Below are positions 22,189 to 28,878 of a stretch of DNA of 28,878 bases, piece after piece. The stretch comes from an uncultured Porphyromonadaceae bacterium (lineage in GTDB: Bacteria; Bacteroidota; Bacteroidia; Bacteroidales; Muribaculaceae). The position numbers and the translations under genes were made by a program. Below the pieces are notes generated by a model, which made no database searches, was not told where the DNA came from, and saw only the letters and a program-made list of their open reading frames with translations. Position 1 is the first letter of the stretch; each line of letters starts with the position of its first letter. Where the stretch lies: assembly GCA_900548705.1 (NCBI GenBank), contig URLF01000028.1:1-28878 (forward strand), read 5' to 3'.

Positions 22189-22884
22189 TCAGAACTGTGA
22201 GTTCTTCTTGATGTATCCGAGCTTTACCGCTTTGAGGATGAGGTCGGCCACATTGCCGGCGTTGAGTTTGATGAACAGGCTCTTGCGATGGGCCTCCACA
22301 GTGTTGACCGAGATAAACAGTTTGCGGGCTATCTCTTTGGTTGTGCGTCCGAGACTTATTTCCTGCAGCACATCCATCTCGCGCTGCGACGGATAGTCTA
22401 TCCCCTTGTCGAGGATTGACAACGCCCTGGTCACCTCGTCGCTGTAATAGCGATGTCCCTCTATTATCTCATTGAGGGCATGTATCACATTGTCGGCCTT
22501 TCCCGATTTGAACAGAATGCCGTCCACATCCAGGGTCAGCAGCCGCCTGAGAGTCCAGATTTCATCATGGATGGTGCAGATAATTATCTTTGCCGAAGGA
22601 TGGATTTCCCGGATTCGTTCTATCACGGTGAATCCGTCCAGGTCGGGCAGTTCCAGGTCGACAATGTAGAAGTCATATGTCATCTGCGCGAGCCGGTTCA
22701 GGAAATCGGAAGCGTTGCTGAAATTGTCTGCGCATATGACCCCGTTGCGTGAGAGGATGCTGTTAAGCCCCTCTCTTACAAGGTCGTGGTCATCTATTAG
22801 TGCTATCTTCATTCCTGAGAGGTCTGCGTTGGATATGTTTCCGGGGTAAGTCACTGGGCTGGCGATTGTTGTTTCGTATGACAC
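22189..22884 (-). CDS. NarL/FixJ-type response regulator
   Basis: This 231-residue protein has a receiver domain at about 26-145. IALIDDHDLVREGL carries the acidic pocket, YIVDLELPDLDG holds the phospho-accepting Asp 76, and the conserved Lys is at 126 (FKSGKAD). A LuxR-type HTH follows at about 165-225 (PSQREMDVLQEISLGRTTKEIARKLFISVNTVEAHRKSL). Phosphotransfer from the adjacent TPR histidine kinase is expected, with DNA binding as output. The ATG at 22884 leaves 24 unconserved residues; an internal ATG at 22812 (MKIALIDDHD) gives the family's usual start and may be the real one. The kinase stop is 75 bases upstream with no promoter box between them, so they form an operon. Confidence 0.92.
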   Translation of the reverse strand: MSYETTIASPVTYPGNISNADLSGMKIALIDDHDLVREGLNSILSRNGVICADNFSNASDFLNRLAQMTYDFYIVDLELPDLDGFTVIERIREIHPSAKIIICTIHDEIWTLRRLLTLDVDGILFKSGKADNVIHALNEIIEGHRYYSDEVTRALSILDKGIDYPSQREMDVLQEISLGRTTKEIARKLFISVNTVEAHRKSLFIKLNAGNVADLILKAVKLGYIKKNSQF

Positions 22885-22959
22885 GGTTAAACCCGTCTCT
22901 GCGCCGGAGCGGCAGGGACGGATATGCCAACGCGAAATTACAAAAAGCCCGTATATGCG

Positions 22960-24783
22960 TCAATTACGGGAATCCGTAGTTTTTGAGGTCTGTTCCTTGA
23001 ATTCACGGATGAAAACCACATTGGTGCCGCTTTCAGAATGGGTCACCTCAAGGCTCCCTCCCGCCGAGGCTGCCCTTTGCCTCATGGATGACTTGCCGAC
23101 ACCCCCGTGACGGCCCCCATCTTTTGCCGAGCCATTGTCGGCAACGGTCAGGCTCAGGGTGTCCCCGGCCAGCAGCAGGGTGACGGAAATCCGGGAGGCT
23201 CCTGAATGGCGCAGGGAGTTGGAGACAGCCTCTTGCAGTATGCGGTAGACCCCCAGGCAGCAGTCATCGGGTATCTCCCCCCAGCTTCTGCCGGCGGCCT
23301 CCGCGTCATATATGAACTCCACTTGTGGCGAGCCATCGCGGAGTTTCCGCAGGTAATGGCCTACCACCTCGTCGATTGTCGCGTAAGAAAATTCCGGAGG
23401 AAGCAGCTCGTGGGAAATCCTTCTGACCTGATCGCGGCAAGTGTCAACTGTTGCCGCGATGTCAGTGAGCGACCTGGTGTCAGCCATTGACGATGGCGCG
23501 TCGAGTTTCAGCCTGATAGCCATCAGGTCGTTGCATACCCCGTCGTGCAGTTCGCGGGCCATGCGGGCACGTTCAGACTCCAGCCCCTCGACATATTTCA
23601 CGGTCAGGCGGCGTTCGGTGTCAGACTTCAGGCGCTCGAATTCGAGTTCGCTCTGATGGCGCCGTTTGCGTTGGCGGCTGGCGTAAGCAAGGAAAAACAC
23701 CACACCTGTGAGCAGCAATCCCACAGCGGTCACCAGCCAGAAAAGTGCTGACATCCTTGATGCCTCGCTGCGGGCCAGGGCGAGCTCCTTCTCTTTCGTC
23801 TCATATTTGACGGTGAGGTCGCGCAGGCTCTCGACTTTGTCCGCCTCATAGAGGCTGTCACGGATTTCATTGGCATGCAGCAGTGCGCCGTAGGCCTCTT
23901 TGAAATCTCCAAGGTCGGCATATGACAGGTGCATGTTGTTGTAGCAGTCGAGCTGAAGGAACGGGAATCCCTCCACTCCGTCGAGAGACAGGATTTTGTC
24001 GAAATAATCGATGGCGGCTCTGTTGTCACCTCTCTTCAAGGCTATCGAGCATTCCACCTGGTAATAGGCCACCTTGCTGGTCATGGCTTGTACCGAGGGG
24101 AGCATTGCGACGCATATCCCGCGCCATCGTGAGGCAGCGTTGTCATCTCCGGTACGGTCGGAGGAGAGCAGGGCATACGCCGCTGCCCGGAAGGCCGCGT
24201 CATCATTGCCTGACGCGATGGCATCGGCATAACTTTTTCCCTGGAAAGTCAGGGCCTTTCCGGCTTCTCCACACCCGGTAAGCACCGAGCCGACCACACC
24301 GTAGACCATCGAGCGGAATGCCGCATCGTCACATCTGGCCGCCCATTCTCCCGCCATATTTGCCAGTCGGGCGGCATCCTCCTTGTCGGCCATGTCGAGG
24401 TGAAGCACCGCCATGTTGATATATAGAGATGCGGCTTCCTCCCTGGCCTCCTCATCTGTATTCTCCCTGAACTGTGGTGATGTGACGATTTCCACCCCTT
24501 TTCCGTAATGTTCCAGGGCCTCCTCTATTTTCCCTTGTGAACGGAGATAGACTCCGATAGAGGCGTGTGCGCCCAGTATTCCCGTCAGATTTCGGGCTTT
24601 CTCGGCGATGGTAAGGGCTTCCGAAGTCAGAATGGCAGCTGAATCTGATTTCCCGATGGAGTGGAGACTGTCGGCTTTCTCGCGCAACATCGCATACCGG
24701 CTTTCGGAGGACTGCCCCCGGAGCGTCTGCGGCAATATCAATGACAATAATGACAACAAGAGGGTCAGTCGTAACAGTTTCAT
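22960..24783 (-). CDS. TPR-containing sensor histidine kinase (HisKA_3 type)
   Basis: The 607-residue protein has a signal peptide or first membrane segment (MKLLRLTLLLSLLSLILPQTLRG). A periplasmic helical TPR region follows (about 30-335), then one membrane span (about 346-367, FWLVTAVGLLLTGVVFFLAY). The HisKA_3 dimerization domain has the phospho-accepting His 413 (MARELHDGVCND). The HATPase_c domain has VSNSLRHSG (N box near 521) and TVADNGSAKDGGRHGGVGKSSMRQRA. This is the hybrid-free TPR kinase design common in Bacteroidota, working with the NarL-type regulator downstream. The signal sensed is unknown. The G1 box (DNGSA) is slightly unusual, since DNG-x-G is typical, but the ATP site looks intact. 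Confidence 0.93.
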   Translation of the reverse strand: MKLLRLTLLLSLLSLILPQTLRGQSSESRYAMLREKADSLHSIGKSDSAAILTSEALTIAEKARNLTGILGAHASIGVYLRSQGKIEEALEHYGKGVEIVTSPQFRENTDEEAREEAASLYINMAVLHLDMADKEDAARLANMAGEWAARCDDAAFRSMVYGVVGSVLTGCGEAGKALTFQGKSYADAIASGNDDAAFRAAAYALLSSDRTGDDNAASRWRGICVAMLPSVQAMTSKVAYYQVECSIALKRGDNRAAIDYFDKILSLDGVEGFPFLQLDCYNNMHLSYADLGDFKEAYGALLHANEIRDSLYEADKVESLRDLTVKYETKEKELALARSEASRMSALFWLVTAVGLLLTGVVFFLAYASRQRKRRHQSELEFERLKSDTERRLTVKYVEGLESERARMARELHDGVCNDLMAIRLKLDAPSSMADTRSLTDIAATVDTCRDQVRRISHELLPPEFSYATIDEVVGHYLRKLRDGSPQVEFIYDAEAAGRSWGEIPDDCCLGVYRILQEAVSNSLRHSGASRISVTLLLAGDTLSLTVADNGSAKDGGRHGGVGKSSMRQRAASAGGSLEVTHSESGTNVVFIREFKEQTSKTTDSRN

Positions 24784-24829
24784 ATCAGGGTTATGATAAG
24801 TGATTGGTTCTGAATATGGTTATTGACTG

Positions 24830-24861
24830 CAAAGATAGGTCTTGACGAGCAAATTCGCAAG
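24830..24861 (-). promoter_or_regulatory. Promoter for the kinase-regulator operon
   Basis: Plus-strand CAAAGATA at 24830-24837 reads TATCTTTG on the minus strand, an exact -7 element. CTTG (plus-strand CAAG 24858-24861) lies 20 bases away as a near -33 element. The leader to the ATG at 24783 is about 40 bases. Confidence 0.7.
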
Positions 24862-24872
24862 CTTTCGGGGCG

Positions 24873-24885
24873 TTGTTATTAACAA
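24873..24885. promoter_or_regulatory. AT-rich palindrome in the kinase-parA divergent region
   Basis: TTGTTATTAACAA is a perfect 13-base palindrome. TTATCAACA at 24897-24905 differs by one base from the DnaA box TTATCCACA, and TTATTAACA inside the palindrome differs by two. It lies between divergent promoters just upstream of parA. Function is not known. Confidence 0.4.
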
Positions 24886-24933
24886 TAGCGCAAAGTTATC
24901 AACATACAAGGCAGTTTAAGATTTTTTAAACGG

Positions 24934-24962
24934 TTGTTTGTCAGTTTTTTGTTGTTACTTTG
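24934..24962 (+). promoter_or_regulatory. Probable promoter for parAB
   Basis: TTACTTTG at 24955-24962 differs from TAnnTTTG at one position. TTG at 24934-24936 is an 18-base-spaced partial -33 element. The parA ATG is at 25032. Confidence 0.5.
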
Positions 24963-25031
24963 CAGAGTAAACGCCGCCCGGCGGGAGATTACCTTTGCTC
25001 CCCGGGCACATCGCAACCAAAAACTCAGCTT

Positions 25032-25793
25032 ATGGGAAAAATCATAGCCATCGCAAACCAGAAAGGGGGTGTCGGAAAGACAACCACCACCATCAACCTC
25101 GCCGCTTCGCTGGCAAAAGAGGGGAAACGGGTGTTGATTATTGACGCCGACCCCCAGGCCAACGCCACGTCGGGTTATGGAATCGACCCCCGGACGATGG
25201 ACTCTTCCATATATGAATGTCTTGTGGATGATTATCCTATGGACGGCTCACAGGTGGCCACCTGTGTCGAAGGCCTTGATCTCGTCGGCTCGCGTATCGA
25301 CCTGGCGGGTGCCGAACTCGAACTTATCAACAAACCCGGCAGGGAGAGGGTGCTTGCACGCGCCCTTGAGTCGGTGAAAGACAATTATGATTACATACTG
25401 ATTGACTGTTCACCTTCGCTCGGCCTTATCACTGTAAACGCCCTGACCGCAGCCCATTCGGTGATTATCCCCGTCCAGGCGGAGTATTTCGCCCTGGAGG
25501 GAATCAGCAAGCTCCTCAACACCATCCGCATCATAAAGTCGAAACTCAACCCGTCGCTCGAAATCGAGGGGTTCCTCCTCACGATGTATGACGCGCGCCT
25601 CAGACTGGCCAACCAGATTTACGAGGAGCTGAAAAGCCACTTCGGCGACATGGTGTTCAACGCCGTCATTCCCCGTAACATCCGCCTGAGCGAGGCCCCT
25701 TCCCATGGCCTTCCGGCCATACTCTATGATCCCGAGAGCCGTGGAGCTACCGCCCACGTCATGCTTGCCCGGGAGATTATCGCCAAAAACTAA
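25032..25793 (+). CDS. parA: ParA-family chromosome partitioning ATPase
   Basis: ParA (Soj) is a deviant Walker-type ATPase that, with ParB at parS sites, separates replicated chromosome origins. The protein is 253 residues. It begins MGKIIAIANQKGGVGKTTTT (deviant Walker A, with signature Lys), followed by RVLIIDADPQANATSGYG (Walker A'), DYILIDCSPSLGLITVNAL (Walker B) and a C-terminal region LRLANQIYEELKSHFGDMVF. A TTG upstream at 24960 would add 24 residues without conservation and overlaps the promoter, so 25032 is the start. parB follows after 21 bases. Together they mark the chromosome, probably near the origin. Confidence 0.95.
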   Translation: MGKIIAIANQKGGVGKTTTTINLAASLAKEGKRVLIIDADPQANATSGYGIDPRTMDSSIYECLVDDYPMDGSQVATCVEGLDLVGSRIDLAGAELELINKPGRERVLARALESVKDNYDYILIDCSPSLGLITVNALTAAHSVIIPVQAEYFALEGISKLLNTIRIIKSKLNPSLEIEGFLLTMYDARLRLANQIYEELKSHFGDMVFNAVIPRNIRLSEAPSHGLPAILYDPESRGATAHVMLAREIIAKN

Positions 25794-25814
25794 CACCCTC
25801 ACTCTTCATTATCT

Positions 25815-26711
25815 ATGGCAATTCAACGAAAAGCATTGGGCCGTGGCCTTGACTCGCTCATCTCCATGGATGACACCCCGGCGCGCGGAACGTCGGCCAT
25901 CAACGATGTCCCTCTCGACAAGATAACCCCCAACCCGGAGCAGCCGCGAACCACCTTTGACGAGAACGCCCTTGAGGAGCTTGCCGCGTCAATCCGCGAG
26001 CTGGGAATCATCCAGCCCTTGTCGCTGCGCAAGACCGGGCCTGACACATACCAGATTATCGCCGGTGAACGACGCTTCCGTGCCGCCCGCCTCGCCGGAC
26101 TGGAGTCTGTCCCTGCATATGTCCGCACCGCCAATGAGGCTGAGCTAACCGAGATGGCCCTCATCGAGAACATCCAGCGCGAAGACCTCAACGCAATCGA
26201 AATCGCCCTGACCTTCCGCAAGCTCATCGACCAGTATGAGCTGACCCAGGAACGTCTGTCGGAACGCATCGGCAAGAAACGCGCCACGATAGCCAACTTC
26301 CTGCGTCTGCTCAAACTCCCCTCTGAGGTGCAGCTCGGCCTGCGCGACAAGCGTGTCGACATGGGCCACGCCAAGGCGCTGCTGGGTATCGACGACCCCC
26401 GTGTACAGCTGAAAATCTACAAGGAAATCCTGCGCGAAGGTCTGTCCGTCCGTAAGGTAGAGGAGCTGGCGAAAGCCTGGCAGCAGAGCCGCGACGCGGG
26501 TGAGGAGGCCGCTCAGCCCGACCGCGACAAGGGTAACAACCCTTACGCGTCGAGCCACGACTTCGACCTGCTCAAAAACCATCTGTCAGCCGCTTTCCAT
26601 ACCCCCGTGTCCTTCTCTTGCGACCGCCAGGGAAAGGGTAAAATCACCTTCCAGTTCTCCAACGAGGAGGACCTTACCCGCCTTATTACCCTCTTCGACA
26701 CCCTCCGCTGA
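25815..26711 (+). CDS. parB: ParB/Spo0J-family partition protein
   Basis: ParB binds parS, spreads along DNA as a CTP-dependent clamp and activates ParA. The 298-residue protein has the N-terminal ParB/Srx-like CTPase region (PNPEQPRTTFDENALEELAAS, IIAGERRFRAARLAGL with the GERRxRA motif, TEMALIENIQREDLN). A helix-turn-helix follows (LSERIGKKRATIANFLRLLKLP, MGHAKALLGI). Then comes a charged linker (about 225-250), and a C-terminal dimerization region ending ITFQFSNEEDLTRLITLFDTL. It starts at ATG 25815, 21 bases after parA, in one operon. I did not find a TGTTTCACGTGAAACA-like parS site in the window. The usual Bacteroidales downstream genes (DUF5683, LysM) are absent, with the metY operon instead. 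Confidence 0.95.
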   Translation: MAIQRKALGRGLDSLISMDDTPARGTSAINDVPLDKITPNPEQPRTTFDENALEELAASIRELGIIQPLSLRKTGPDTYQIIAGERRFRAARLAGLESVPAYVRTANEAELTEMALIENIQREDLNAIEIALTFRKLIDQYELTQERLSERIGKKRATIANFLRLLKLPSEVQLGLRDKRVDMGHAKALLGIDDPRVQLKIYKEILREGLSVRKVEELAKAWQQSRDAGEEAAQPDRDKGNNPYASSHDFDLLKNHLSAAFHTPVSFSCDRQGKGKITFQFSNEEDLTRLITLFDTLR

Positions 26712-26794
26712 CCTCTACTCTTTCCTTAACCGCAAGTGAATCAGTGACTTGTATAGAAAGAGTTGGTTTGAATCAAAAAAATCCGGCGGTATAG

Positions 26795-26825
26795 TTTGTG
26801 ACAAACGAAATATTTATTACCTTTG
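26795..26825 (+). promoter_or_regulatory. Bacteroidota-type promoter of the met leader
   Basis: TTTG at 26795-26798, a 19-base spacer and TACCTTTG at 26818-26825 form a consensus promoter. Transcription would begin near 26832, about a dozen bases before the leader peptide ATG at 26844. The 106-base stretch from the parB stop to it shows no other gene. Confidence 0.85.
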
Positions 26826-26843
26826 CCGCAGAAATAAGAAACA

Positions 26844-26900
26844 ATGTATAGCTCAATGATGAATATGATGTGCATGTGCAGCCGACAACGCCGGATGTAG
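26844..26900 (+). CDS. Met/Cys-rich leader peptide of the metYX attenuator
   Basis: ATG 26844 opens an 18-codon frame, MYSSMMNMMCMCSRQRRM, ending at TAG 26898-26900. Seven of the 18 residues are Met and two are Cys. Five Met and both Cys codons cluster at 26856-26879. The frame is too short to be a functional enzyme and sits between a consensus promoter and a U-tailed terminator directly before metY. Leader peptides rich in the end product of the operon are the sensor of ribosome-mediated attenuation (as in trp and his). Here the ribosome would stall when charged Met-tRNA, or Cys-tRNA, is scarce. Its final codons Gln-Arg-Arg-Met contain the antiterminator strand. I know of no homologue by name. 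Translation is not proven. Confidence 0.85.
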   Translation: MYSSMMNMMCMCSRQRRM

Positions 26901-26943
26901 AGCTTTCATATTCCTTCATTTATAACTCACTTAATCCGGCGTT
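26887..26943 (+). promoter_or_regulatory. Antiterminator pairing in the met leader
   Basis: AACGCCGGAT at 26887-26896, within the last codons of the leader peptide, is an exact 10-bp complement of ATCCGGCGTT at 26934-26943. The second strand is most of the 5' arm of the terminator (26933-26944), so the two structures exclude each other. A ribosome held at the Met/Cys codons leaves the first strand largely free, whereas one at the stop codon would cover it. Confidence 0.75.
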
Positions 26944-26968
26944 CTTTCGGGAACTCCGGATTTTTTTA
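26933..26968 (+). terminator. Attenuator terminator before metY
   Basis: AATCCGG (26933-26939) pairs with CCGGATT (26956-26962), and GTTC (26941-26944) with GAAC (26951-26954), across one C-T mismatch. The loop is tttcgg. Seven Ts follow (26961-26967, partly in the stem). It ends 15 bases before the metY ATG, the standard attenuator position. Confidence 0.9.
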
Positions 26969-26982
26969 TTCTCCTACCACTT

Positions 26983-28275
26983 ATGACCCGGAAAAATAAA
27001 CTCAGATTCGCCACCCGTCAGATTCACGGTGGCCTCCATCCCGGTGACGCAGGCAACGCCCGCGGACTCGCCATTGTCCCCACTGCCGCCTTCCGTTTCC
27101 CCACCTGTGACTATGCCGCCGGACTGTTCGAGCTTTCCCAACCCGGCAATATCTATTCGCGTCTCCAGAACCCCACCACCACCTCTTATGAGGAGCGCAT
27201 AGCGGCCCTTTACGGCGGGAGCGCGGCGGTGGCCACCCCCTCCGGGATGTCGGCCATCTTCATCGCCATCTCCGCCTTGGCCGGGCAGGGTGACAACATC
27301 GTTACCACTCCCTTCCTGTATGGCGGCACTTACAACCTCTATCGCCATTCCCTCAGGAAATTGGGTGTGGAGGTGCGCATAGCCCCCGATGAATCCCCCG
27401 CCACCCTGGAATCTCTCTGCGATTCCCGGACAAAGGCTATCTTCTGCGAGTCGATGGGTAACCCGACCTGCGCCGTTGCCGACCTCGAAGGGCTGGCCGC
27501 TGTTGCACGGAAGGTTGATGTGCCGTTGATTGTCGACAATACTTTTGGTGCCGGCGGCTATCTGTGCAATCCCTTTGACTGGGGTGCCGACATTGTGGTG
27601 GATTCCGCGACAAAGTGGATTAACGGACATGGCACAGCGATGGGGGGAATCATCGTGGATGGTGGCCGCTACAACTGGCGCAATGGGAAATTCCCCCAGC
27701 TCGACGGCCCCTCTGACGGTTACCACGGGCTCAACCTTGTCGATGCTTTCGGGGATGCTGCTTTCGCTGTGAAATGTCGTGTTGACGGTCTGCGCGATTT
27801 CGGCACCTGCCCGTCCCCGTTCGACAGCTACCTGATGTGTCTCGGTCTGGAGACCCTCTCCCTGCGTGTCCGCCATCAGGTGGAATCCACCGCGCGGCTG
27901 GCCCGCTTCTGTGCCGAAAGTCCATATGTCAAGACTGTGAGCTTCGTCGGCTTCGAAGACCATCCCTATCATAAAGCAGCCGCCAAGTATTTCCGCCACG
28001 GGGCATCCGCAGTGTTCAACATCGAACTGAAGGGTGACCTTGACAGCACCGTGAGGTTCGTGGAGGGGTTGCAGCTCTGCGCCCATATGACGATGATCGG
28101 CGACTCTATCACCGTTGTCACCCATCCGGCATCCACGACCCATAAACAGCTGAGCGACGCCGACCTCAAGGCGGCGGGTATCACACCTACATTGCTCCGT
28201 ATAAGTCTGGGGCTTGAGGATGTGGAGGATATCATCGACGATTTCCAGCAGGCTTTTGAAAAGACCGGACTATGA
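26983..28275 (+). CDS. metY: O-acetylhomoserine aminocarboxypropyltransferase (PLP-dependent sulfhydrylase)
   Basis: MetY joins O-acetylhomoserine and sulfide, or methanethiol, to make homocysteine (or methionine). The 430-residue protein is the usual length of MetY; cystathionine gamma-synthases are shorter (about 390). The PLP-binding Lys 211 lies in VVDSATKWINGHGTAMGGII, the MetY-type motif. NIYSRLQNPTTTSYEERIAAL and ATPSGMSAIFIAI form the substrate/PLP region, and CLGLETLSLRVRHQVESTARLARF is typical. It begins at ATG 26983, 15 bases after the attenuator terminator, and overlaps metX by ATGA at 28272-28275. A related enzyme using O-phospho- or O-succinylhomoserine cannot be excluded, but the metX neighbour makes the acetyl route likely. 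Confidence 0.92.
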   Translation: MTRKNKLRFATRQIHGGLHPGDAGNARGLAIVPTAAFRFPTCDYAAGLFELSQPGNIYSRLQNPTTTSYEERIAALYGGSAAVATPSGMSAIFIAISALAGQGDNIVTTPFLYGGTYNLYRHSLRKLGVEVRIAPDESPATLESLCDSRTKAIFCESMGNPTCAVADLEGLAAVARKVDVPLIVDNTFGAGGYLCNPFDWGADIVVDSATKWINGHGTAMGGIIVDGGRYNWRNGKFPQLDGPSDGYHGLNLVDAFGDAAFAVKCRVDGLRDFGTCPSPFDSYLMCLGLETLSLRVRHQVESTARLARFCAESPYVKTVSFVGFEDHPYHKAAAKYFRHGASAVFNIELKGDLDSTVRFVEGLQLCAHMTMIGDSITVVTHPASTTHKQLSDADLKAAGITPTLLRISLGLEDVEDIIDDFQQAFEKTGL

Positions 28276-28878
28276 GCACGTCGCAATCCATCTATCGGGC
28301 AGAGGAGCCGTTACGGCTGGAACTTGGCGGGGTCATTGACCGGCTTGAGATAGCCTATCACACTTTCGGCACTCTTAATGAGCGCCGAGACAATGTGATA
28401 TGGGTGTGTCATGCCCTGACGGCCAACAGCGATGTGGCTGACTGGTGGCCACACACTGTGGTCGAAGGGGGATTTCTCGACCCCGGACGGTATTTCGTGG
28501 TGTGTGCCAATATCATAGGCTCCTGCTATGGCACGACCGGCCCTCTGAGCATATCCCCGTCGACCGGACGACCATATTACGGCGACTTCCCGGCTGTGAC
28601 GATGCGCGACGTGGCCCGTGCCCACCGGCTGCTTGCCGCCCATCTCGGCATTGACCGTATTCACGGACTGGTAGGTGCATCTGTCGGAGGGTTCCAGGCA
28701 CTGGAATGGGCCGCGCAGGAGCCGGGACGCTTCGAAGCGATAGTGCTGCTCGCCACTGCCGCCAAGGCCTCCCCCTGGACTATCGCCATCGACGAGACCC
28801 AGCGTATGGCCATCAGTGCAGATAAGACCTTCGGCAATCCCGACCCTGAGGCCGGGGCTGCCGGACTGGCCGCGGCTC
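28272..28878 (+). CDS. metX: Homoserine O-acetyltransferase, partial
   Basis: MetX transfers acetyl from acetyl-CoA to homoserine, providing the substrate of MetY. The frame opens at ATG 28272, overlapping the metY stop (ATGA), and runs off the window after 202 residues, about half or more of the enzyme. The alpha/beta-hydrolase fold shows CHALTANSDVADWW (oxyanion-hole segment), CANIIGSCYGTTGPLS and the nucleophile elbow LVGASVGGFQALEWA with Ser 137. The Asp/His of the triad lie beyond the window. Translational coupling and shared attenuator control with metY are inferred. Homoserine O-succinyltransferase is less likely: the motifs are MetX-like. Confidence 0.9.
   Translation, partial: MSTSQSIYRAEEPLRLELGGVIDRLEIAYHTFGTLNERRDNVIWVCHALTANSDVADWWPHTVVEGGFLDPGRYFVVCANIIGSCYGTTGPLSISPSTGRPYYGDFPAVTMRDVARAHRLLAAHLGIDRIHGLVGASVGGFQALEWAAQEPGRFEAIVLLATAAKASPWTIAIDETQRMAISADKTFGNPDPEAGAAGLAAA

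Noticed and set aside
26826..26982. A SAM riboswitch before metY.
   Set aside because: The roughly 150-base leader has no multi-stem aptamer; the only strong structures are the competing antiterminator and terminator, and the Met-rich frame explains the region better.
24784..26982. A parS site near parAB.
   Set aside because: I looked for TGTTTCACGTGAAACA or close variants by eye and found none; the palindrome at 24873-24885 does not match.
1..28878. tRNA, rRNA, CRISPR arrays, prophage or insertion sequences.
   Set aside because: I saw no cloverleaf with a CCA-like end, no regularly spaced direct repeats outside coding sequence, no transposase or integrase motif, and no flanking direct repeats. 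A covariance search would be needed to exclude small RNAs.

Overview
The window looks like chromosomal DNA of a gut Bacteroidales bacterium, most likely Muribaculaceae or a near relative. This rests on the Bacteroidota promoter pattern (TTTG, about 20 bases, TAnnTTTG) before many genes, the near absence of Shine-Dalgarno sequences, and typical families: DUF3467, DUF6722, a DUF4988/PL29-N lipoprotein, a BspA-type leucine-rich-repeat protein, and large secreted proteins with type IX-secretion-like C-terminal tails. The genus is not decided. I see no tRNA, rRNA, CRISPR array, intact insertion sequence or prophage.

Layout. Positions 1-5.8 kb are housekeeping: the 3' end of an SGNH hydrolase, a DUF3467 protein, cysS, a RecD/Pif1-like helicase, a GatB/YqeY protein and serS. 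Positions 5.9-11.3 kb hold a Crp/Fnr-family regulator followed by a 1505-residue secreted multidomain protein; an FNR-like palindrome lies between them at about -41 relative to the inferred start of transcription. Positions 11.3-11.8 kb are non-coding and rich in inverted repeats. Next come an RsuA/RluB-type pseudouridine synthase with an Asn/Gly-rich N-terminus, and asnS. Positions 14.5-18.2 kb carry, on the minus strand, a BspA-like surface protein, preceded by a scar in which a BIG2-domain gene (minus) and a LuxR-like HTH regulator gene (plus) have both lost their 5' halves. A DUF4988 lipoprotein follows.

Positions 19.7-24.8 kb are all minus strand: a DUF6722 protein, an unlisted 36-residue membrane peptide and surE in one operon; a secreted protein plus a lipoprotein; and a TPR histidine kinase with a NarL-type response regulator. 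Positions 25.0-26.7 kb encode parA and parB.

The most interesting region is 26.79-28.88 kb. A strong promoter drives an 18-residue leader peptide, MYSSMMNMMCMCSRQRRM, with 7 Met and 2 Cys. Its last codons can form a 10-bp antiterminator with the 5' arm of a U-tailed terminator that sits 15 bases before metY, with metX overlapping metY by ATGA. This is a complete ribosome-mediated attenuation architecture sensing Met, and perhaps Cys, ahead of the two genes that make homocysteine from homoserine. The sequence supports the architecture directly; the mechanism is inferred.
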